Shown piece by piece: positions 18,032 to 26,675 of a stretch of DNA of 64,000 nucleotides. Each line of letters opens with the position of its first letter. Position 1 is the first letter of the stretch. The notes under the pieces are model-generated. The model searched no databases and had not been told where the DNA came from. It saw only the letters and a program-made list of their open reading frames with translations. Both the position numbers and the translations under genes were made by a program. Source of the DNA: Vibrio coralliilyticus (GTDB lineage Bacteria; Pseudomonadota; Gammaproteobacteria; Enterobacterales; Vibrionaceae); the NCBI RefSeq assembly GCF_024449095.1, contig NZ_CP024627.1:1116001-1180000 (forward strand), written 5' to 3'.

Positions 18032-18892
18032 CTATGGCGATAAGTTTTGATCATGGATGCGTTCCAGTGCTTCGACTCTGCGCCACTGTACGGTGTCAAA
18101 GCTTTGCTCTCTTAGGTAAGCTATCTGGGTTTGCTTTGCGGCATCCGATAAAGTGTTGTCAGCCAGTATTTCATTTCGCTGCGCCAAATAGCTATCCAGT
18201 TGAGAATTAAACTGCTCGCGTTTCTCGTCGAGTTTACTTAGCCTGCCCGCAGCCTCTTCCCCAACCAACTCGACACGGGTGAGGTGTTTATCTTGTGCTT
18301 CCATCTGCTCACTGTGGTTGAGCCCTATAATGAGCTGGTTATTGCGTTCTGCTTGCTGAATGTAATCAGGTTGTTCGGCTAAGGTCTCTTCTAACCATTG
18401 CGCTTGCGACTCCGCATCCAAGTTTTGATTGGCTATCGCAAGCTTATCGATCGCGAGCTGGCGTAATCGATTTTCTTCACCAAACAATGTCTGTATCTGT
18501 TCGTCAGTAAAATACTGACTTTGCAGCGCCATAATCTGCTGATGAAGCTGCTCTAAGTCGGTCAAGGTAATTTGCTGTGAGGTTATAGACTCCAGAGTTT
18601 CTAGTTCTGTTTTGTATTGTAAATAGGTCTCGAAAAGTGCTTCATCGACGACTAGCCCTTGTTGGTCTTTAGGAAGACTTTGTATCCGAGCTTTAATTTG
18701 GTCTAATTGCTGTTCTCCTAAGCTGCTTAACGCGTAATCAAACAAATCTCGACTTGAGGAGGTATCGATCTGGGTATCTCGTTGGGATTGCGATTGATTT
18801 GTAATTTCTTCACTGCCTTGATTGATAAAATAGACCGCTCCGAGGCTCATCAAGGCGATCATCATTGTCGTTATTAGAGCGGTCTTTTTCAT
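18032..18892 (-). CDS. Lipase-specific foldase (Lif/LimK steric chaperone)
   Basis: This is a membrane-anchored periplasmic chaperone that imprints the active fold on its cognate lipase before type II secretion. The 286 residues start with an N-terminal anchor (TALITTMMIALMSLGAVYFI, about 4-23) and a variable Ser/Gln-rich linker. The helical foldase domain that wraps the lipase follows, rich in Gln and Glu, with SSRDLFDYALSSLGE at the first mini-domain in place of the classic RxxFDY motif. It starts 10 bases after the lipase stop, as expected for a lip-lif pair. Identification is strong from context and sequence type. Confidence 0.9.
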   Translation of the reverse strand: MKKTALITTMMIALMSLGAVYFINQGSEEITNQSQSQRDTQIDTSSSRDLFDYALSSLGEQQLDQIKARIQSLPKDQQGLVVDEALFETYLQYKTELETLESITSQQITLTDLEQLHQQIMALQSQYFTDEQIQTLFGEENRLRQLAIDKLAIANQNLDAESQAQWLEETLAEQPDYIQQAERNNQLIIGLNHSEQMEAQDKHLTRVELVGEEAAGRLSKLDEKREQFNSQLDSYLAQRNEILADNTLSDAAKQTQIAYLREQSFDTVQWRRVEALERIHDQNLSP

Positions 18893-18902
18893 CTTTTATT
18901 TC

Positions 18903-19838
18903 CTATAAGCCTTGCAGCTTCAGGCGATTAGCATGTTGACGATAAAGGGTGACTGGGTCTGTTTCAAATAAATGATGAATACCGAGCAATCCATTTATTT
19001 CATCCAGATGGTTCATCTTGTAATCGTCGCGAATAACTTGCCCTAAGTGAGTGCTACACGCCCCAACAAGACCATCATTTGGCTCGTCAAATGCTAGACC
19101 AAGAATCATCATTGCAGCGTCAGTCGGGTCAAAGATGTTAGAAAAAGTGGATGAACCCGTCCAAGAATAGTAGTACACACCGTTATCAGCTAATAAATCG
19201 CCATTGCCACATTCAGTGTCGGGAATACCCTCCGGGTAGTGTTGATTGAACGCAAGTGAGCCTTCGGTCGTTAAGGCATCCAAAGAGGCAAGAGGATCTT
19301 GATCAAGGTCACTGCCACCAGACAATAGATTAATCAGTGTCGTTAGCCCTTCAGCCAGTTTTACCGCTAAAGCTTCTAACCCAGATCCTTCAGGCACCGT
19401 ACCGCGAACGAGGTCAGCTACTTTAGAACCTTTATTGACACCACCGATGCTGGTCACAGAGGCGATAAGATCTGGCCTGACAGAAGCCACATAGCGCGCT
19501 GTTGGACCGCCATGACTATGACCGATTAAGTTGACTTTTGCTGCGCCTGTTGCCGCAAGTAAAGTTTCAACTTGTTCTAGCAACTGCTCGCCTCGAACTT
19601 CTGAGCTATTCGTCGCAGAGACCTGAGCAACGTAAACACTTGCTCCGTCTTTGGTTAAAGCGTGAGGAATGCCGTAGAAATAGTCCACGCCAGCTAATGT
19701 ATCAAAACCGAATAACCCATGGACAAGAACAATAGGGTGTTGAGTTTGTGTGTAACCGCTAGCACTGGACGCACTAGTGGTTGCTGATAGCCCTAAGCTG
19801 AAGATACAGAGCGCAGCAAGTATCAGTTTGTGTTTCAA
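18903..19838 (-). CDS. Secreted triacylglycerol lipase (family I)
   Basis: This is an extracellular lipase, 311 residues with a Sec signal peptide of about 24 residues (cleavage near TSASSA). The start is a TTG at 19838 with AAGGAG upstream; no ATG fits. The alpha/beta hydrolase signs are HPIVLVHGLFGFD (oxyanion strand), the nucleophile elbow GHSHGG (Ser near residue 110), a catalytic Asp probably in NDGLVG, and a His in GLLGIHH. Two Cys, in ECGNGD and GACSTHLG, match the disulfide of Pseudomonas-type lipases. It needs the foldase encoded just downstream and a type II secretion system. A LuxR-type operator lies about 150 bases upstream, suggesting quorum control. Confidence 0.92.
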   Translation of the reverse strand: MKHKLILAALCIFSLGLSATTSASSASGYTQTQHPIVLVHGLFGFDTLAGVDYFYGIPHALTKDGASVYVAQVSATNSSEVRGEQLLEQVETLLAATGAAKVNLIGHSHGGPTARYVASVRPDLIASVTSIGGVNKGSKVADLVRGTVPEGSGLEALAVKLAEGLTTLINLLSGGSDLDQDPLASLDALTTEGSLAFNQHYPEGIPDTECGNGDLLADNGVYYYSWTGSSTFSNIFDPTDAAMMILGLAFDEPNDGLVGACSTHLGQVIRDDYKMNHLDEINGLLGIHHLFETDPVTLYRQHANRLKLQGL

Positions 19839-19912
19839 AGTTTAGCTCCTTCTGGTTTGACCTCTGATGAGTAAATAAACAGTAGATTAGAAAATGAGCT
19901 ATAAGAAATATG

Positions 19913-20003
19913 AATATAAGCTAAGCGATAGAACTGTGAATTGAGAAAGGAAAACAACACAATTGTTTAACGTGTTATTATGTATTGATAAAATATTCAA
20001 TAA
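19913..20003 (-). promoter_or_regulatory. Lipase promoter with LuxR/HapR/SmcR-type operator
   Basis: On the minus strand a -35 TTCACA (19940-19935), 16-nt spacer and -10 TATATT (19918-19913) precede the lipase. Upstream, at 19982-20003, lies TATTGATA-N6-TCAATAA. Both arms match the Vibrio LuxR/SmcR/OpaR/HapR consensus, and by my count 18 of 22 positions agree with the recalled palindrome. The site would be centred about 85 bases before the transcript start. Confidence 0.6.
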
Positions 20004-20021
20004 TATCAATATTTTAAAATC

Positions 20022-20041
20022 AAGCCCCAGAGGTGGGGCTT
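20022..20041 (-). terminator. Terminator after metC
   Basis: The stem AAGCCCC-agaggt-GGGGCTT is followed on the minus strand by GATTTTAAAA. It separates metC from the lipase promoter. Confidence 0.6.
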
Positions 20042-20057
20042 ATAGGAGTTTGTTAGA

Positions 20058-21263
20058 TCAAGCGGTGGTATGTTGTTCTAGAATGAGCGAATTATAGCGC
20101 TCCAAGCCACGTTCAAGATCAGTGATCAGATCGTCGATATTTTCCAGCCCTATATGTAGCCGAATGAGTGTGCCTTCGAAGTTGGGGTTCGCAACGGTTC
20201 GTAGGCTATTAAAGCTTTTTGGCTCGTTCGCTAAAATCAGACTTTCAAACCCGCCCCAAGAGTACCCCATACTGAAATGCTTCATACCATCAAGCAGTGC
20301 CGTGGTGGCGCGAGGATAGCTAGTTTTTAACACAAATGAGAATAAGCCATTACCACCGGTGAAATCACGTTGGAAAAACTCATGGCCAGGGCAAGTTTCT
20401 AGTGCAGGGTGGCGAACATGATCGACTTCCGGACGATTTTGTAACCACTTAGCAATTTTCAGGCTGTTCTCTGCATGTTGGCGAAGACGTACGTCGAGAG
20501 TACGAATGCCACGTAGCCCAAGATAGGCATCATCAGGTGACACACATTGGCCCATTAAATAGCTTTGTTCTCGCAACTGATCCCAGTGTTTTTCATTTGC
20601 GACAGCGGTGCCCAGCATGACATCAGAGTGGCCAACAATGTACTTAGTCGCGGCTTGAATGGAAATATCAACACCATGCTCAAAAGGTGAGAAATTCACA
20701 CCAGCGGCCCAAGTGTTGTCGAGCATGACAATGATGTCATGTTCATGGGCAATTTTGGCTAAGGTTGGAACGTCTTGTACTTCCATGGTAATAGAGCCGG
20801 GCGACTCTAGGAACAGCACTTTGGTGTTTGGCTGAATTAAATCACGGATACCTTCGCCGATCACTGGGTCGTAATAGGTTGTTTCCACTCCCATCTTCTT
20901 CATGATCTTGTCACAGAAGTCTCGAGTTGGTTCATAGCAGGTATCCACCATCAGAATATGATCGCCTGATTCAATAAAAGAAAGAATCGCGTTGGAAATA
21001 GCTGCTGTACCACAAGGATACAAAGCGCAGCCGGCACCACCCTCAACTTCAACCATTGCATCTTGGAAAGCAAAGTGAGTATGGGTGCCACGACGGCCAT
21101 AAAAGAGGGTTTTATTTGCTCGGTTAACCGTTGCGTGATGTTTTTCTGCAACGGTATCAAATACGACAGTAGAAGCGCGTTGAACTGGTGGATTCACGAC
21201 CCCATTGGTCCATTTTTTGTCTCGACCTGCGGTGACCAGCTTGGTTTGCTTATCTTCTGACAT
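20058..21263 (-). CDS. metC: Cystathionine beta-lyase
   Basis: MetC cleaves cystathionine to homocysteine, pyruvate and ammonia in methionine synthesis. It is a cytosolic PLP enzyme of the Cys/Met-metabolism family, 401 residues (usual length about 395). The PLP lysine is in [16 protein letters not shown]. The conserved YGRRGTHT cofactor/substrate loop and [15 protein letters not shown] are present. The start ATG at 21263 has AGGATTTTC ahead of it. No Met box (AGACGTCT repeats) was seen upstream. A close relative, cystathionine gamma-synthase, is excluded by the C-terminal YSWGGFESL. Confidence 0.93.
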   Translation of the reverse strand: MSEDKQTKLVTAGRDKKWTNGVVNPPVQRASTVVFDTVAEKHHATVNRANKTLFYGRRGTHTHFAFQDAMVEVEGGAGCALYPCGTAAISNAILSFIESGDHILMVDTCYEPTRDFCDKIMKKMGVETTYYDPVIGEGIRDLIQPNTKVLFLESPGSITMEVQDVPTLAKIAHEHDIIVMLDNTWAAGVNFSPFEHGVDISIQAATKYIVGHSDVMLGTAVANEKHWDQLREQSYLMGQCVSPDDAYLGLRGIRTLDVRLRQHAENSLKIAKWLQNRPEVDHVRHPALETCPGHEFFQRDFTGGNGLFSFVLKTSYPRATTALLDGMKHFSMGYSWGGFESLILANEPKSFNSLRTVANPNFEGTLIRLHIGLENIDDLITDLERGLERYNSLILEQHTTA

Positions 21264-21281
21264 TGAAAATCCTTATCTGAA

Positions 21282-21316
21282 AATGCGTTGCCTTATTTAA
21301 AACATGGCAACGCATT
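21282..21316 (-). terminator. Stem-loop between cls and metC
   Basis: A perfect 11-bp inverted repeat, AATGCGTTGCC-N13-GGCAACGCATT, is followed on the minus strand by TTC. It lies just after the cls stop and within the metC leader. The U-run is short, so it may terminate cls only partly. Confidence 0.5.
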
Positions 21317-21350
21317 AATAGCAAGAGAGTCAGAAGTCAGAAATTACTTA

Positions 21351-22805
21351 TCATAGAAGAGGATTGAATAAGTAGTAGGTTCGCTCTAAGAAACGTGAAT
21401 ATAGAGAGCGCTTTTTCCACTCCTCTAGTTTTACTTCATGAGAGGTTTCTATATAACTTTGTTGCAGCCAGTACATTTCTTTGGTGAAAGCTTCGTCATC
21501 AATGGCTAGCGTCAATTCAAAATTGAGCCATAAGCTGCGCATGTCAATATTTACGGTGCCAACTAAACAGAATTGCTGATCTATGACCACGGATTTTGTA
21601 TGCAGTAGGCCGCCATAAAACTCATAAATTTTTACACCTGCTTCCATAAGTTCTGCGTAAAAAGCACGTGAAGCCCATTGCACCATGAGTGAATTATTTT
21701 TTTGTGGAATGATCAGCTCAACAGTAATGCCACGCTGCGCTGTCATTTTAAGCGTTTCGAGCAGATCCGCGCTGGGTACAAAATATGGTGTTGTGATTCT
21801 CACTGATTGGTTTGCCTGATTGATGGCAAGGGTCAATACCTGAGAAATTAGGTGCTCTGGCATCCCTGGTCCTGAAGGGACGACTTGAACTGGGTGCTGA
21901 GGCTCGTTAGGGTCTAATTGGCATTCTGGTAATTGGGGAAGAGAGCGCGACCCAGTTTCAACTTCCCAGTCCCAGCAGTGGATAGCAGAGAGTACATTAA
22001 CGGTTGGCCCTGTCACTCGCACCATGATGTCTATCCATTGACCAACCCCTGATTCCTGTTTGAAGAAGGCAGGATCAACTAAGTTCATTGAACCTGTATA
22101 GCCAATCTTGTCATCTATAACGATGATTTTACGATGCTGACGTAGGTCGAGGCGGCGGAGAAAAATACGCCAAGGGCTGACCTCTAAAGCTTGTACGACT
22201 TCAACCCCAGCTGTTTGCATCATCTTGAGCCACTGACTGCGGAAGAAACGTAGGCTGCCAGCAGAGTCAAGAAGCAGTTTGACTTCTACACCGCGCTTCG
22301 CAGCTCTGATCAGAGCAGAAGCCACGGCATCAGCCAATCCACCCGGATGCCAGATATAAAAAACCATTCGTACACTGGTTTGCGCATTCTCAATATCTTC
22401 AATGATCGAATGTAGAATATCATTCGGAGAACTTTGTAATGATAAGGTGTTGCCACTCAGGGCAGGTAATCCAAGTCGATTGTTACACAGTTCATCAATG
22501 CGATAGATGTGACGACCGAAGCTCTCAGTATCGTGTGCATGGCATTCATTAAGGCTGGAAAACCATTTGGCGAACGGAACGAACATTTCTTTTGCTCTTT
22601 CTGCTCTTCTTCGGCCGAGGTTTAGTTCCCCAAAGAGGAAGTAACAAGCCACGCCGACGATAGGAATGATGTAGATGATCATCAGCCAAGAAAGAGACAC
22701 GCTCACCGCTCTTCGTTTGAGAACAACTCGTAATGTTACCCCAGCAACCAGAATCCAGTAGAAGACAATGCCAGCCAATGTGAGGAAGTGATAGAACTTT
22801 TCCAT
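21351..22805 (-). CDS. cls: Cardiolipin synthase
   Basis: Cls joins two phosphatidylglycerols into cardiolipin at the inner membrane. The protein has 484 residues (ClsA is 486). Two N-terminal membrane segments (about 7-30 and 38-58) are followed by two phospholipase-D HKD motifs, HRKIIVIDDKIGYTGSMNL in the first catalytic half and HTKSVVIDQQFCLVGTVNI in the second. The C-terminus is the family's TYYLFNPLL-like end. It is divergent from the NSS transporter. The start ATG follows AGGAAATT. Confidence 0.93.
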   Translation of the reverse strand: MEKFYHFLTLAGIVFYWILVAGVTLRVVLKRRAVSVSLSWLMIIYIIPIVGVACYFLFGELNLGRRRAERAKEMFVPFAKWFSSLNECHAHDTESFGRHIYRIDELCNNRLGLPALSGNTLSLQSSPNDILHSIIEDIENAQTSVRMVFYIWHPGGLADAVASALIRAAKRGVEVKLLLDSAGSLRFFRSQWLKMMQTAGVEVVQALEVSPWRIFLRRLDLRQHRKIIVIDDKIGYTGSMNLVDPAFFKQESGVGQWIDIMVRVTGPTVNVLSAIHCWDWEVETGSRSLPQLPECQLDPNEPQHPVQVVPSGPGMPEHLISQVLTLAINQANQSVRITTPYFVPSADLLETLKMTAQRGITVELIIPQKNNSLMVQWASRAFYAELMEAGVKIYEFYGGLLHTKSVVIDQQFCLVGTVNIDMRSLWLNFELTLAIDDEAFTKEMYWLQQSYIETSHEVKLEEWKKRSLYSRFLERTYYLFNPLL

Positions 22806-23210
22806 TCAATTTCCTGAATAAATCAATCGCTTGAGTATAATAAAGGATTAACTTAAATATTAAATCCAGTTAGGTGCGGCGACAACAAACATTTCGTTTT
22901 CAAATGTTGTTATGAGTAATGTGACGTAGTGGGTTAGATAAATATCCTAAATAGAATTATTATGTTGCAAAAGTGTAAAATGTAGATAAAAGGGGAGGTA
23001 TTAGTTCAAAAAAGCAGCGTTTAAGCGCGATATACCGTGCGGTGGTGGGAATTTACACTTTTTGGGGTTCCAATTTTAATCTCAAACTGTTTTACTTGCC
23101 ACATTGTTAGGGTCACCTAGAATTCTAATAAGTGTAAATTTTTTTATACACTCAACTTTTCGACGCCTAACGTAAGCAAACACAACTTATAAATTTTTAA
23201 TGGAGTAATC
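22806..23210. promoter_or_regulatory. 405-base cls / NSS-transporter divergent region with TyrR-like box
   Basis: For the rightward gene, -35 TTGTTA (23104-23109), 16-nt spacer and -10 TAATAA (23126-23131) are followed directly by TGTAAA-N6-TATACA at 23133-23150. This is one mismatch from the TyrR box TGTAAA-N6-TTTACA. Half-site-like TGTAAA (22974) and TTTACA (23052) occur further upstream. Nothing else coding is evident in the region. Confidence 0.5.
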
Positions 23211-24641
23211 GTGGCTAACAGTATAAGTGCACAGCCCCGTGATACATGGGGGTCTAAATTAGGCTTCGTTATGGCCGCAGCAGGTTCTGCTGTTGGTTTG
23301 GGTAACATATGGAAGTTTCCTTACACGGCAGGTGAGAGTGGTGGCGGTGCGTTCGTTGCTATCTACCTGATTTTTGTAATTTTCATTGGCTTTAGCGTTA
23401 TGCTGACAGAATTCGCTATTGGCCGTAAGACAGGTCTATCTGCAGTAGGTGCATTTAAGTCTACTGATCGTCGTTGGACATTTACCGGCGTTATCGGTGT
23501 TGTCAGTGGCTTGCTTATCATGGGCTTCTACCCGGTAGTAGGCGGTTGGGCACTGGCATACATCTTTAAAGTAGGTGGTGGTCTGCTTAGCACGCCAGAA
23601 GCTATTGGTGATAGTTTTGGTGGCTTTATCTCTGACCCAGTACAGCCACTGATGTGGATGGGTATTTACCTGATGTTTAACATCGTTATCGTAATGAAAG
23701 GTATTTCTGGCGGTATCGAAAAAGCAGGTAAGATTCTGATGCCACTATTATTCCTTATCCTGATCGTTGTATCAGTGAAAGGTCTGATGCTTCCAGGTGC
23801 GATGGCAGGTCTAGAGTTCCTGTTCATGCCGGACTTCTCCAAAGTAGATAGCAACGTAGTGCTTGCAGCGCTGGGTCAGGCGTTCTTCTCTCTAAGTCTT
23901 GGTATGGGTTGTATGATGACGTACGGTTCTTACCTGAAGAAGAAAGAGAACCTAGTTCAGACTACCGGTATGGTAACGGCTATGGATACGGGTGTTGCTA
24001 TCCTAGCTGGTGTGGCAATGTTCCCAGCTATGTTCGCATTTGGTATGGAACCAGCAGCAGGTCCTGGTCTGGTCTTTGTTGTTGTGCCTCAGCTATTCGC
24101 TGAAATGGGCGGCGTTATTGGTCTTCTGTTCGCACTGCTGTTCTTCATTGGTCTAACAGTAGCGGCACTGACATCTTCGGTATCATTGCTTGAAGTTGTA
24201 GTTTCTTACCTAATCGATGAGAAAGGTATGAAGCGCCCAACAGCGGTAATCGCAGCAAGCTCAGTAATGGCGGCACTATGTGTGTTTGCTTCTCTATCTC
24301 TGGGTGGCGTTGGTCCAACTCTGTTTGGTACTGGTGCATTTGATATCTTCGACCTACTGACTGATAAGATTTTCCTAGCAGTTGGCGGTATGTTGGTATG
24401 TATCTTTGCGGGCTGGCGTCTAAGCCGTGCTGACCTTGAGAAAGAAATCACTAATGACGGTGAAGTCTCTTTCCCACTGTTTGGCCTATGGTACAACCTA
24501 GTGAAATACGTAATCCCTGTTGCTATCGCAATCGTTGCTTTCATGGGCATCAAGTCTGGCTTTGATAGTGGCAAAGGTGAAATCATGCTACTGGGTATCG
24601 GAATCATTGCGTTTGCAGGTGTGCTTTCTAAGAAACTGTAA
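23211..24641 (+). CDS. Sodium-dependent amino-acid transporter (NSS/SNF family)
   Basis: This is an inner-membrane Na+/solute symporter, 476 residues with 11-12 membrane segments. TM1 carries the family motif AAAGSAVGLGNIWKFPYTAGESGGGAF (two overlapping parts), which provides sodium and substrate contacts as in LeuT. The start is a GTG at 23211 after TGGAG. The TyrR-like box directly after the -10 element suggests an aromatic amino acid, probably tyrosine, as substrate. That is inference from the site alone; NSS members also carry tryptophan, leucine or other solutes. A strong terminator follows. Confidence 0.88.
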   Translation: MANSISAQPRDTWGSKLGFVMAAAGSAVGLGNIWKFPYTAGESGGGAFVAIYLIFVIFIGFSVMLTEFAIGRKTGLSAVGAFKSTDRRWTFTGVIGVVSGLLIMGFYPVVGGWALAYIFKVGGGLLSTPEAIGDSFGGFISDPVQPLMWMGIYLMFNIVIVMKGISGGIEKAGKILMPLLFLILIVVSVKGLMLPGAMAGLEFLFMPDFSKVDSNVVLAALGQAFFSLSLGMGCMMTYGSYLKKKENLVQTTGMVTAMDTGVAILAGVAMFPAMFAFGMEPAAGPGLVFVVVPQLFAEMGGVIGLLFALLFFIGLTVAALTSSVSLLEVVVSYLIDEKGMKRPTAVIAASSVMAALCVFASLSLGGVGPTLFGTGAFDIFDLLTDKIFLAVGGMLVCIFAGWRLSRADLEKEITNDGEVSFPLFGLWYNLVKYVIPVAIAIVAFMGIKSGFDSGKGEIMLLGIGIIAFAGVLSKKL

Positions 24642-24663
24642 CGCTGAATCCAGTTAACAACGT

Positions 24664-24694
24664 AAACGGGGAGCCTACATGGCTCCCCGTTTTT
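24664..24694 (+). terminator. Terminator after the NSS transporter
   Basis: The stem AAACGGGGAGCC-tacat-GGCTCCCCGTTTTT is GC-rich with a 3' U-run. Confidence 0.9.
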
Positions 24695-24763
24695 ATTTGC
24701 TTATCTACTTGTGGAATTAGAACGCATAACAGGTATACTCATGCGTCCAAAGTGGAGCCCTCT

Positions 24764-25459
24764 ATGTTTGATATCGTTTTTTCTCATTCAGACTTTGTCG
24801 TCATTAATAAACACCCCAATGTTTCCGTTCATAAAGATGATGGCGAAACCATGTTGCTACATGAAGTGGCATTAGTTACTGGTGATGAGCAACTCTATCT
24901 TGTGCATCGATTGGATAAGATGACTTCTGGGCTTCTCTTGCTTGCGCGCAACGCTGCGGCTGCGAGTGAGTTATCGACACAATTTGCTCAACGTCGTGTG
25001 GTAAAATTCTATTTGGCGATTGGTAGTAAGAAGCCGAAAAAGAAACAAGGGCTTGTTAGTGGTGATATGGAGCGCTCGCGTCGCTCTGCATGGAAATTAA
25101 CCAACTCTCATTCAAATCCTGCGATCACGCAGTTTCTTTCAGCTAGCGCGGAACCGGGAGAGCGTTTGTTCTTGTGCAAGCCCCATACAGGTAAAACGCA
25201 TCAAATCAGGGTAGCACTAAAGTCGGTCGGTTCACCTATCGTCGGAGATGCGATTTATGCCCCCACCAGTAAATCAGACCGAGGTTACCTCCATGCATTT
25301 GCGCTTGAATTTGAGTTTCATGGAGAAGCATTCCAGTTTGTCTGTGAGCCGAGAGAAAATGCTCGGCTTGGTGAGAAATGGCGGCAGGAAAATGTCAGCC
25401 AAGGCATTAATACTTGGCTAAAACCTTGGGAGCTCTCATGGCCGAAAATCAAAAAATAA
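24764..25459 (+). CDS. RluA-family pseudouridine synthase (TIGR01621-like)
   Basis: This enzyme converts uridine to pseudouridine in RNA. The 231-residue protein consists only of the catalytic domain; no S4 domain is present. The catalytic motif is VHRLDKMTSGLLLLA, with the active Asp in HRLD. The second family motif is KPHTGKTHQIRVAL and then VGDAIYA. I chose the ATG at 24764, with GGAG six bases ahead, over a GTG at 24752. The 3' end overlaps the methyltransferase gene, so the two probably form an operon for RNA modification. The target RNA is unknown. Confidence 0.85.
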   Translation: MFDIVFSHSDFVVINKHPNVSVHKDDGETMLLHEVALVTGDEQLYLVHRLDKMTSGLLLLARNAAAASELSTQFAQRRVVKFYLAIGSKKPKKKQGLVSGDMERSRRSAWKLTNSHSNPAITQFLSASAEPGERLFLCKPHTGKTHQIRVALKSVGSPIVGDAIYAPTSKSDRGYLHAFALEFEFHGEAFQFVCEPRENARLGEKWRQENVSQGINTWLKPWELSWPKIKK

Positions 25460-26403
25460 CAGGAACCAGTATGCAGGTTGAACAACTCCCTACATTCTTC
25501 GCTCACATTTCGGAGCAGTTATCGAGTACTTCCAACGAAGTCAGGCGTGTATTTCACGGTCGAGGCCGCGTATACCAAGGTTTAGAGCAGATCACTTGTG
25601 ACTGGGTCGATTGCCAATTGCTGATCAATATATTCAAGAGTGTTGACGACGAGTTTCTTGAACAGCTCAAACAGGGATTACGTGAGCTATCTGAGACTGT
25701 GCTATGGCAGGAGAAAGGCGTCAAATGTGTGGTTATCCAGCATAGATACAGCGAAGGTTCGCCATCGGAAGTGATCATCGGTGAACTGAACACTAAACCT
25801 GTTGTGGTTGAGTCAGGGCTGAAGTACCAACTCGACATTGGACGTAACCAAAACTTTGGTTTGTTTCTCGATATGCGCCTAGGCCGAGAGTGGGTTCAGC
25901 AGCATGCTAAACATAAAAATGTTCTCAACTTATTTGCCTATACCTGTGGATTTTCAGTTGCGGCTATCGATGGTGGTGCTGATCAGGTTGTGAATGTCGA
26001 TATGGCAAGGGCGTCTCTGTCGAAAGGGCGAGATAACCATAGATTGAATGAGCACAACCTTAATCAAGTGAAGTTTCTGGCTTATGACATTTTTAGATCT
26101 TGGGGAAAAATCAAAAGATCAGGGCCGTATGATCTAGTCATCATCGATCCACCTTCCTTTCAAAAAGGCAGCTTTGCGCTAACCAAAGACTATAAGAGAA
26201 TTCTTCGTCGTCTACCTGAGCTGCTCACTGATAAGGGCGAAGTGCTTGCGTGTGTGAACTCTCCTCAGGTCAGTAGCGATTTCTTAATTGAAAGTATGAA
26301 GGAAGAAGCACCGGAGCTGAGCTTTGTACAACGGTTAGATAATCCGCCAGAATTTGCTGATGTTGATAGTGAAGCGGCGCTTAAAGTGATGCTGTTCCGC
26401 TAA
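25438..26403 (+). CDS. Class I SAM-dependent methyltransferase (RlmI/RlmK-like)
   Basis: This 321-residue protein is probably an RNA methyltransferase. The C-terminal half holds a Rossmann SAM fold: NLFAYTCGFSVAAIDGGAD (motif I), VNVDMARASL, and the catalytic-loop region DLVIIDPPSFQKG, whose DPPSF is typical of the RlmI/YccW group of m5C or m2G enzymes. The N-terminal half (about 60-140) resembles the EEHEAD-like domain, and I see no PUA domain. The ATG at 25438 (GGGAGCT ahead) overlaps the pseudouridine synthase by 22 bases; an alternative ATG is at 25471. Specificity is unresolved. Confidence 0.8.
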   Translation: MAENQKITGTSMQVEQLPTFFAHISEQLSSTSNEVRRVFHGRGRVYQGLEQITCDWVDCQLLINIFKSVDDEFLEQLKQGLRELSETVLWQEKGVKCVVIQHRYSEGSPSEVIIGELNTKPVVVESGLKYQLDIGRNQNFGLFLDMRLGREWVQQHAKHKNVLNLFAYTCGFSVAAIDGGADQVVNVDMARASLSKGRDNHRLNEHNLNQVKFLAYDIFRSWGKIKRSGPYDLVIIDPPSFQKGSFALTKDYKRILRRLPELLTDKGEVLACVNSPQVSSDFLIESMKEEAPELSFVQRLDNPPEFADVDSEAALKVMLFR

Positions 26404-26430
26404 ATTTACTGAGTTCTTTGTAATTCCATA

Positions 26431-26480
26431 TTGACCTCAACTTAACTTGAGCTTCTATGCTGAAGTCAGAATTACTTCAG
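26431..26480 (+). promoter_or_regulatory. SoxR/MerR-type promoter and leader hairpin
   Basis: -35 TTGACC (26431-26436) and -10 TATGCT (26456-26461) are separated by exactly 19 bases, the long spacer of MerR-family promoters. The spacer holds the dyad CCTCAACTTAACTTGAGC (26435-26452), one base pair from the SoxR palindrome CTCAAGTTAACTTGAG. A hairpin CTGAAGT-N7-ACTTCAG (26460-26480) follows at the predicted transcript start. Confidence 0.7.
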
Positions 26481-26494
26481 TTGGGAGAACGGAT

Positions 26495-26644
26495 ATGCAA
26501 AATGACTACATCAAGGAATTATCAAAGAAAACATTTCAGGAAGAGCCAGCACTAGAATTCCAATCTATGCCGAAACGTCAGTTTCATGTTCCGAGTTTCT
26601 TCTCCGGATTGTTGGTCGCAGTGATAATCAATTTTGTCTTTTAA
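26495..26644 (+). CDS. Small single-pass membrane protein behind a SoxR-type promoter
   Basis: I do not recognise a family. It is a 49-residue protein. The N-terminal 33 residues are polar with mixed charge (MQNDYIKELSKKTFQEEPAL). A hydrophobic stretch of 15 residues (FFSGLLVAVIINFVF) runs to the last residue, so it looks tail-anchored with the N-terminus in the cytoplasm. The ATG at 26495 follows GGGAGAACGGAT, a strong Shine-Dalgarno. It has its own promoter with the geometry of a SoxR/MerR-activated gene, and its own terminator, so it is a monocistronic inducible unit. A redox- or metal-stress role is inferred only from the promoter. Confidence 0.7.
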   Translation: MQNDYIKELSKKTFQEEPALEFQSMPKRQFHVPSFFSGLLVAVIINFVF

Positions 26645-26671
26645 AAAAGGTCGCATTGAGCGACCTATTTT
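26643..26671. terminator. Bidirectional terminator
   Basis: The stem AGGTCGC-attga-GCGACCT is flanked by an A-run on the left and ATTTTAT on the right. It serves the small membrane gene (rightward) and ynjF (leftward). Confidence 0.85.
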
Positions 26672-26675
26672 ATGT

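Noticed and set aside
23108..23125. Start of a Qrr-like small RNA (GGGTCACCTAG)
   Set aside because: The short string resembles Qrr sequence, but the conserved core, hairpins and terminator do not follow; it lies in the NSS promoter.
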